From NCBI GenBank assembly GCA_021160155.1, contig JAGHDB010000085.1, positions 1 to 5,150 of the forward strand: 5,150 nt of DNA, in the 5' to 3' direction. Shown here one piece after another: positions 1 through 5,150 of the stretch. The DNA comes from Bacteroidales bacterium. Lineage in GTDB: Bacteria > Bacteroidota > Bacteroidia > Bacteroidales > UBA12481. The translations under genes and the position numbers were made by a program. A model generated the notes under the pieces. It did no database searches, was not told where the DNA came from, and saw only the letters and a list, made by a program, of their open reading frames with translations. Each line of letters begins with the position of its first letter. The first letter of the stretch is position 1.

Positions 1-431
1 GTTTTGATACGACCCAATACCGTTTCTGAAGAAGCCTCTATAAAAACCGGGATTTCTTTCCACAAAGCCGGTCGTTCTTTCGAGAAAGTTTGAAGCGGAT
101 AAAAGACCCCGTATTCAAAAGATTGTCCGGCAAGACCTGAAAGAGGAAAAGATCCGCTGATATGCAGGACCACGCCCTTGAAATCTTTCAATTGATTTAC
201 CACATCAATTATCGCATCATCCGGAATAGCCAAAAAGAGAAAACCAAGTTCCGGATCAAGAGCAACAGGGGTATCCAGGTATCTTGCCCCCACTCTATCG
301 GCTAATTGGCGGGCATGCTGCGTAGTTTTACTGACAATCTGGCGAATCTCAAAGCCTGCCTGATACAAGCCTGTGGCCAAATGCCAGCCTGCATTACCTG
401 CTCCCACGATACCAATTTGGTCAGAATGCAT
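1..431 (-). CDS. Rossmann-like/DUF2520 domain protein, 3' end cut by the window edge
   Basis: This reading frame runs from an ATG at 431 off the left edge of the window, giving 143 visible codons without a stop. The N-terminus is a dinucleotide-binding Rossmann fold: a beta strand followed by GAGNAG (residues 10-15, a GxGxxG motif), as in ProC- and F420-dependent NADP-oxidoreductase-like proteins. Further along, LAIPDDAI (about 67-74), a strand ending HISGS (90-94) and YGVFYPLQTFSK (107-118) resemble the Rossmann/DUF2520 family common in Bacteroidota. Family members are roughly 250-260 residues, so the helical DUF2520 C-terminal half lies outside the window. The ATG lies inside the end of the upstream acyl-CoA dehydrogenase gene (11-base overlap, different frame), and the Rossmann motif begins at once after it, which supports this start and suggests translational coupling. 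An NAD(P)-dependent oxidoreductase role is inferred from the fold; the substrate is unknown. Nothing ties it functionally to fatty-acid oxidation. Confidence 0.85.
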   Translation of the reverse strand, partial: MHSDQIGIVGAGNAGWHLATGLYQAGFEIRQIVSKTTQHARQLADRVGARYLDTPVALDPELGFLFLAIPDDAIIDVVNQLKDFKGVVLHISGSFPLSGLAGQSFEYGVFYPLQTFSKERPALWKEIPVFIEASSETVLGRIK

Positions 432-2199
432 ATCGTTTATCTTCGATCAACTGATCGGCAATTCTTCGTCTGGCTTCTTTGCAATTAACCGCATCTGTTT
501 GAGTCCACTGGTTAATTCCATTCATCAGTAAGCGGTACTCATCCCCTTCAGCAAAAGAGTTAACTGCGTTTCTGGCAGCAATCTGGATCAGGCTTGTTGA
601 ATCGAACAAAAGGGTATTTAAAATATCCTTTCTGATCCCGAGAGCTTCCTGATTCATGGTTTTTTCTAATTTCCACACACGCAGCAGTACCGACTCGGTC
701 ACATAGATTTGCATGATGATATCCGAAATGTTATTCAGTATCTCTTGTTCGTATACCCATTTCCGTTCGAATTTTTTGACCAATGCCCAGAGAATAGTCA
801 AACCAACTTTTTTAAGATCTTCAATTTGAGCCTGTTTCCGTTCAAAATAACTTTCAGGAAGCTGTGTAGCCGTTAAATTGGATAAAGATTGATAAACATC
901 TTCAGCTTTCACGTATAGAGGGATCTCTTTTCTTTGAGCTCTTTTCAGGATCGTATCAACGATCAGGATACGATTGATCTCATTGGTTCCTTCAAAGATA
1001 CGGTTGATCCTGGAATCACGATACGCCCGTTCGGCAGGCATTTCAGCTGAATATCCCATTCCGCCATATATCTGAAGCGTTTCATCCACAACATAATCAA
1101 GTGACTCTGAACCAAATACCTTCATAGCCGCCGCTTCAATAGCCAGTTGGGCAAAGGCAGTCACCGTAGCCTGTCCTTTCTCACGATCAGCCATATATAT
1201 CTCCGTTAACTCATCCACATTCCCCGAAGCCCGGTAAACAGTGGATTCGGTAGCATAAGTCAAAATAACCTGTTGAGCCAGCTTATGTTTTATGGAGCCG
1301 AAATTTGAAATCAGCATACCGAATTGTTTCCTTTCAGTAGCATAATTGACAGCATGCATGATTGATCTCTTGGCCGCACCAATCACACTACCTCCAAGTT
1401 TCAACCGGCCCATATGCAGGATATTCAAAGCGATCCGGTAACCCTGGCCCCGTTTGGCCAGCAGGTTTTCAACCGGGACTTTTACATCATTAAAAAATAT
1501 TTGACGGGTTGACGATCCTTTAATGCCCATCTTTTTCTCTTCGGGATTAAACACAATTCCGGGAAAAGAACGTTCTACGATAAAGGCGCTTAATACCCGG
1601 TCATTGTCAATTTTTGCAAATACAGTAAATACATCTGCAAAACCTGAATTTGTAATCCACATCTTCTGACCATTCAGGATATAATATTTACCGTCTTCGG
1701 ATAAAACTGCCTGGGTTTTCCCCGCATTGGCATCCGAACCGGCACCCGGTTCGGTCAGGCAGTAAGCTCCTTTCCACTCACCGGTAGCCAATTTCGGAAG
1801 ATATTTTTCTTTTTGCTTTTCGTTGCCGTAATAGGCAATTGGTAAAGAACCTATTCCCGTGTGGCACGAATAAGCTACTGCATAAGAGTAGGCTGATCCC
1901 ATCACTTCGCTGGATAGCATTGCAGTCACAAATGATTGATCAAAACCTTCATACTCCTCAGGGAGAGAGATTCCAAGCAAACCCATCTCGCCGGCCTTTG
2001 TTAACAGACTGTCAATCAAACCTTCTTCCTGGTTGTCAATCCGGTCAAGTACCGGAAACACCTCGGTATCCAGAAAATCCTGGCAGGTTTGTGCTATCAT
2101 TTTTTGTTCTTCATCAAACTCATCAGGAATAAAAATATCCTGTGGATCAGCAGGTTGAACCATAAAGGCTCCGCCTTTTATCTCTTTTTTATTTTCCAT
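421..2199 (-). CDS. acyl-CoA dehydrogenase, VLCAD/ACAD9-like with C-terminal extension
   Basis: This is a complete 592-residue FAD-dependent acyl-CoA dehydrogenase, which makes the 2,3-enoyl-CoA in beta-oxidation and gives its electrons to ETF. An N-terminal helical domain (about 30-140) is followed by family signature 1 at 147-159 (CLTEPGAGSDANA), a beta domain (about 145-245), ERKQFG at 289-294 (FAD/dimer contact) and signature 2 at 376-395 (QIYGGMGY and following). The catalytic base should be Glu403 in RIFEGTNEI (400-408). The alternative base position used by isovaleryl-type enzymes (around 264, HMGRLKLGG) holds Gly. At 592 residues it is about 200 longer than the roughly 380-400 of short/medium-chain enzymes; the extra helical C-terminal region (about 425-592) resembles the VLCAD/ACAD9 class. 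The start at 2199 keeps a KGGAF segment that I recall as common in homologues; Met13 is the alternative start. It lies 23 bases after the Fe-S oxidoreductase gene and overlaps the next gene by 11 bases. Chain-length preference cannot be read from the sequence. Confidence 0.95.
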   Translation of the reverse strand: MENKKEIKGGAFMVQPADPQDIFIPDEFDEEQKMIAQTCQDFLDTEVFPVLDRIDNQEEGLIDSLLTKAGEMGLLGISLPEEYEGFDQSFVTAMLSSEVMGSAYSYAVAYSCHTGIGSLPIAYYGNEKQKEKYLPKLATGEWKGAYCLTEPGAGSDANAGKTQAVLSEDGKYYILNGQKMWITNSGFADVFTVFAKIDNDRVLSAFIVERSFPGIVFNPEEKKMGIKGSSTRQIFFNDVKVPVENLLAKRGQGYRIALNILHMGRLKLGGSVIGAAKRSIMHAVNYATERKQFGMLISNFGSIKHKLAQQVILTYATESTVYRASGNVDELTEIYMADREKGQATVTAFAQLAIEAAAMKVFGSESLDYVVDETLQIYGGMGYSAEMPAERAYRDSRINRIFEGTNEINRILIVDTILKRAQRKEIPLYVKAEDVYQSLSNLTATQLPESYFERKQAQIEDLKKVGLTILWALVKKFERKWVYEQEILNNISDIIMQIYVTESVLLRVWKLEKTMNQEALGIRKDILNTLLFDSTSLIQIAARNAVNSFAEGDEYRLLMNGINQWTQTDAVNCKEARRRIADQLIEDKRYAF

Positions 2200-2222
2200 A
2201 AGTTATTGTGCTAAAAAAAATA

Positions 2223-4301
2223 TTAAATATTTTCATTCGGTAAAGATTCAGCAACCAGTTCAGCAAGATCTTTCACCTTGATATCTGCTTCACGATTGTT
2301 ATATTTCATCCCGTCAGTCAGCATAACCAGGCAATAAGGACAAGCAGTAACAACGACTTCCGCACCGGTTTCCAAAGCATCATCGGTCCGCTCCATAAAG
2401 ATCTCCTTCTCTCCGGATTCGGCTTCTTTAAACATCTGGCCACCTCCGGCCCCACAACAAAGTGCAAAGCTCCGGTTTCTTTTCATCTCTACAAAAGAGC
2501 CGGAGAGTGAGCGGATTACCGTTCTGGCCGGTTCATATACCTGATTGGCCCGTCCCAAATAACAGGGATCATGATAGGTCAATACCTGTTTGTTATACAC
2601 CTGATTATCAATGGTTAAAGACCCTTCCTGAAGCATCTGCTCCAGAAACTGGGTATGATGTATCACGGTATAATGACCGCCCAATTCGGGATACTCATTT
2701 TTGAATGTATTAAAAACATGAGGATCACAGGTAAGAATTTTTTGCACACCGTACCCGTTCATTATTTCAATATTGCTCAGGGCCTGCATCTGGAAAAGCA
2801 TCTCATTACCTGTTCTCCGGGCAACATCTCCACTGGATGATTCTTCTGTTCCCAAAACAGCATAATCGATCTTCAGAAAATTTAAAATCTTCACAAAAGC
2901 ACGGGCCACCTGTTTGTAGCGATCATCAAATGCACCTGCACTTCCTACCCAGAAAAGATATTCAGGAGTTTTCCCCTGGGCAGCCAGATCAGCCATTACC
3001 GGCACCGGTTCGGTAGTCCAGTTCATCCGGTCATCCTGGGCAAATTGCCAGGGAGCACCGTTATTTTCAATATTTGAGAATATAGCATTAATCTCACCCG
3101 GGGCAGCTGACTCTTCCATCACCAGATACCGACGCATATCAATAATTAATGAAGGATGGTTGATATTCAACGGACACTCCCTTGCACAAGCATTACAGGT
3201 AGTACATGCCCAGATCTCTTCCGGTGAAATATAATCGCGGATAAGTGATTTATGGTCATCGAATGCAGCGCCCTCCCTAAGCAGGCCGGGTGCTTTCTCT
3301 TTCATTCTCGCACGCAGGTCCATCATGATTTTTCGCGGCGATAATTTTTTACCGGTTATATTAGCCGGACAAACTTCGGTGCATCTTCCGCATTGGGTAC
3401 AGGTCAGAGAATCGAGATAGTTTTTCCATGTTACATCTTGGGCATCCAGCACACCGAACCGCGCCACGTCTTCTCCGGTATCCACTACTTCAGCGGACGG
3501 TTCAAGCATTAGTTTTACTTCACGGGTAACCGACTCCATATTGGATAATTTTCCGAGCGGTTCAAGCCGGCTCAGGAAAACATTGGGTATCGAGAGATAT
3601 ACATGAAAATGTTTTGAATAAGGAAGATAATTAGCAAAAAAGAAAATTAAGAGAATGTGAGACCACCAGAACAATTCATGCCATGAATGTAACTGACTAA
3701 TCGTTAGGTTACTAAACAATCCGGCTAATAACCTTCCAACCGGGAAGTATCCGGCTGTTTCAACATATTGTTGTATGACTCCTGCATAATAGGAAGCATT
3801 CATCCCCAAAAGAGAAACCATTAGCAACAGAATCAGGGTGAGGGCAAAAAGCGCATCACGGTGTGAGCGGTGGCTCATTTCAATTCCGTTGAATCTTTTG
3901 ATCCGCATAAATAATCTCCTAATGAGAAAAAAGATGATCAGTACCAGAATAACCAGTGCAAAAACATCTGCGGATGCCGTGATCACATCATAGACCACAC
4001 CCAGAAAACGAAAGATACGATCTGTGCCGGCAAGTCCGTCGATCACCATCTCAATACTGCCGATCAGAATCACACAAAAACCCCAAAAGACCAGTGCGTG
4101 CATAGATCCCACGACCGGTTTACGGATAATTTTATTTTGCCCGAATGCTACACGGAGTGTCATCATCAGGCGTTTACCAAACTGGCGAACCGGTTCGGTT
4201 TTATGAGTCAATTTGAAAATGCGAGCCAGACGGCGTAGTGTGTAGAAAAACACGCCGAATGTGACCAACAGTGCAGCGGCAAAGAGTAATTGTTTAGTCA
4301 T
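2223..4301 (-). CDS. membrane Fe-S oxidoreductase, NarI-HdrD fusion (EMO/EtfD-type ETF:quinone oxidoreductase)
   Basis: This complete 692-residue membrane protein probably moves electrons from reduced ETF to menaquinone. The N-terminal NarI-like part has hydrophobic segments at about 4-22, 66-90, 106-131, 149-168 and 208-227. His68, His215 and His231/233 are candidate heme-b ligands. Two ferredoxin-type CxxCxxCxxxCP motifs follow, at Cys301/304/307/311 and Cys366/369/372/376. The C-terminal HdrD-like part carries two CCG domains. The second is intact: Cys580, Cys615-Cys616-Gly617 and Cys654/Cys657. The first (about 450-555) has kept the fold but has Ser454, Ser489, Asp526 and Val529 where I expect cysteines; only a shifted Cys525 remains. 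The architecture matches the EtfAB:menaquinone oxidoreductase (EMO) of anaerobic fatty-acid oxidisers and mycobacterial EtfD. Its place between etfA (14-base gap) and an acyl-CoA dehydrogenase (23-base gap) supports that role over heterodisulfide reduction or a glycolate/lactate oxidase subunit. No Shine-Dalgarno sequence sits at a normal distance: the nearest GAAGGA is about 18 bases upstream of the ATG. Confidence 0.9.
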   Translation of the reverse strand: MTKQLLFAAALLVTFGVFFYTLRRLARIFKLTHKTEPVRQFGKRLMMTLRVAFGQNKIIRKPVVGSMHALVFWGFCVILIGSIEMVIDGLAGTDRIFRFLGVVYDVITASADVFALVILVLIIFFLIRRLFMRIKRFNGIEMSHRSHRDALFALTLILLLMVSLLGMNASYYAGVIQQYVETAGYFPVGRLLAGLFSNLTISQLHSWHELFWWSHILLIFFFANYLPYSKHFHVYLSIPNVFLSRLEPLGKLSNMESVTREVKLMLEPSAEVVDTGEDVARFGVLDAQDVTWKNYLDSLTCTQCGRCTEVCPANITGKKLSPRKIMMDLRARMKEKAPGLLREGAAFDDHKSLIRDYISPEEIWACTTCNACARECPLNINHPSLIIDMRRYLVMEESAAPGEINAIFSNIENNGAPWQFAQDDRMNWTTEPVPVMADLAAQGKTPEYLFWVGSAGAFDDRYKQVARAFVKILNFLKIDYAVLGTEESSSGDVARRTGNEMLFQMQALSNIEIMNGYGVQKILTCDPHVFNTFKNEYPELGGHYTVIHHTQFLEQMLQEGSLTIDNQVYNKQVLTYHDPCYLGRANQVYEPARTVIRSLSGSFVEMKRNRSFALCCGAGGGQMFKEAESGEKEIFMERTDDALETGAEVVVTACPYCLVMLTDGMKYNNREADIKVKDLAELVAESLPNENI

Positions 4302-4315
4302 GTAAGAAGTGGATA

Positions 4316-5150
4316 TTAGTCCTTCAACTCCCGAAATGCCCGTATCAATTGAGGCAAAACTTTCATGGCATCTCCCACGATGCCATAATCAGCCGCTTCA
4401 AAAATAGGTGCATCGGGATCGGTATTAACAGCCACGATATACTTGGATGAACTAACTCCGGCCAAATGTTGAATGGCGCCTGAAATACCGAAGGCAATAT
4501 ATAAATTAGGAGCGATGATCTTTCCGGTTTGACCTGTATGTTCCTCATGGGGTCTCCATCCCTCATCTGAGACCGGACGTGCGCATGCAGTTGCGGCGCC
4601 AAGAATTTCGGCAAGTTCTTCGATCATTCCCCAATTATCCGGTGACCTCATCCCTCTCCCTCCTGATACCACCACTTCGGCATCCGTCAAAATGACCTTG
4701 CCGGTTTGCCTGTTGACCGATTTCACCTTTGTGGCAGGTTCACCGGCAACTTCAGGCTGGTATGACTCAATAGTAACATCTACCCGGTTCTCAATAATTT
4801 GAAAAGAATTCTGTGCCAGTGTCAGAACCTGACGGGGTGATTTGATTTCAATATTTGCAAAAGCTTTTCCGGAGAATACTTTTTTATATACGGTAAACGG
4901 ATCCAATGAAACCGGAAGCCGGGTTACTGCAGTAACCAATCCGGCCTTTAACCTGACCGCCAAACGCGGAGCCAGTCCTTTTCCGGTATTATTGTGCCCG
5001 AACAGAACGATGCGGGCATCTTCTTTATCAGCCACTTCAGCAATAAGCTGCGCATACAACCTGTTATCGAGAGTCGTGAATGCCGGGCCTTCCACTTTAA
5101 TGACACGCTGTATACCATAATTTCCAAGCTGTTGAAGCACCTCGTCTTTA
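4316..5150 (-). CDS. etfA: electron transfer flavoprotein alpha subunit, 5' end cut by the window edge
   Basis: The last 277 codons of the ETF alpha subunit are visible. Its frame is open to the right edge, so the true start lies outside the window. The GTG at 5140 is not the start, because in-frame codons (K-D-E) precede it and about 40 residues of the usual 310-330 are missing. ETF is a soluble FAD heterodimer that takes electrons from acyl-CoA dehydrogenases. Counting from the first visible codon, the N-terminal alpha/beta domain runs to about 120. The FAD domain follows, with SGGRGM at 162-167, RPVSDEGW at 191-198, HTGQTGK at 204-210, the family signature LYIAFGISGAIQH at 216-228, and NTDPDAPIF at 242-250, ending DYGIVGD. 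All the FAD-contact motifs I know are intact, so the protein looks functional. No feature marks it as a bifurcating type with certainty. It is followed after 14 bases by the membrane Fe-S oxidoreductase, its likely electron acceptor. The beta-subunit gene probably lies upstream (inference). Confidence 0.95.
   Translation of the reverse strand, partial: KDEVLQQLGNYGIQRVIKVEGPAFTTLDNRLYAQLIAEVADKEDARIVLFGHNNTGKGLAPRLAVRLKAGLVTAVTRLPVSLDPFTVYKKVFSGKAFANIEIKSPRQVLTLAQNSFQIIENRVDVTIESYQPEVAGEPATKVKSVNRQTGKVILTDAEVVVSGGRGMRSPDNWGMIEELAEILGAATACARPVSDEGWRPHEEHTGQTGKIIAPNLYIAFGISGAIQHLAGVSSSKYIVAVNTDPDAPIFEAADYGIVGDAMKVLPQLIRAFRELKD

Noticed and set aside
1839..2132. Plus-strand open frames of 60-97 codons (for example 1839-2132, 2462-2704, 4842-5120)
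   Set aside because: They lie antisense to well-supported genes, show no recognisable motifs and are low-complexity or translation-shadow in character.
2200..2225. T8 tract on the minus strand just after the Fe-S oxidoreductase stop, next to an AT-rich partial palindrome, as a possible intrinsic terminator
   Set aside because: There is no GC-rich stem before the T-run, and only 23 bases separate the two genes. An A/T-rich leader for the next start codon is more likely.
1746..4199. The 10-mer CCGGTTCGGT occurs three times (1746-1755, 3005-3014, 4190-4199), as a possible dispersed regulatory repeat
   Set aside because: Each copy is inside a gene and encodes Thr-Glu-Pro with the same codons (ACC GAA CCG). 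Codon preference explains it.
4302..4315. Possible promoter or Shine-Dalgarno site between etfA and the Fe-S oxidoreductase gene
   Set aside because: The 14-base gap holds no purine-rich site at a usable distance and no recognisable Bacteroidota -7/-33 promoter elements. Read-through from etfA is the simpler explanation.
4363..4614. Second minus-strand frame of 83 codons inside etfA
   Set aside because: It overlaps the conserved FAD-binding part of etfA in another frame and has no family features of its own.

Overview
The window is a tightly packed stretch with every gene on the minus strand. Four genes in a row fill it almost completely, and both end genes are cut by the window edges. Read in transcription order (right to left) they are: the 3' part of the electron-transfer-flavoprotein alpha subunit gene (etfA, from 5150 down to 4316); a 692-residue membrane-anchored iron-sulfur oxidoreductase of the HdrD/NarI-fusion type (4301-2223); a 592-residue acyl-CoA dehydrogenase (2199-421); and the 5' part of a Rossmann-fold/DUF2520 protein (431 down to 1). 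The gaps are 14 and 23 bases, and the last pair overlaps by 11 bases, so a single operon is likely. No RNA genes, mobile elements, CRISPR arrays, long repeats or convincing terminators or promoters are visible, and no gene-free stretch exceeds 23 bases.

The first three genes make a coherent electron-transfer route. The acyl-CoA dehydrogenase oxidises an acyl-CoA to the enoyl-CoA. ETF (alpha subunit here, beta subunit presumably just upstream of the window) collects the electrons. The membrane protein, with a NarI-like heme-b domain, two ferredoxin-type [4Fe-4S] motifs and HdrD-type CCG domains, would pass them to the quinone pool. It belongs to the family called EMO (EtfAB:(methyl)menaquinone oxidoreductase) in anaerobes and EtfD in mycobacteria, an alternative to classical ETF-QO. 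The DUF2520 protein has no obvious link to fatty-acid oxidation and may simply be co-transcribed.

The organism is probably a member of the Bacteroidota. The reasons are the DUF2520 sequence style (the YGVFYPLQTFSK segment), the remembered resemblance of the ACAD and Fe-S protein to those of that phylum, moderate GC, and start codons without a well-placed Shine-Dalgarno sequence. This is inference, not a database result.

The most notable detail is in the Fe-S protein. By my memory-based alignment, its first CCG domain has serine, aspartate or valine at all four cluster-ligand cysteine positions, while the second CCG domain is intact. The rest of the window looks like ordinary core metabolism. 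I did not find a novel defence, mobile or regulatory system.
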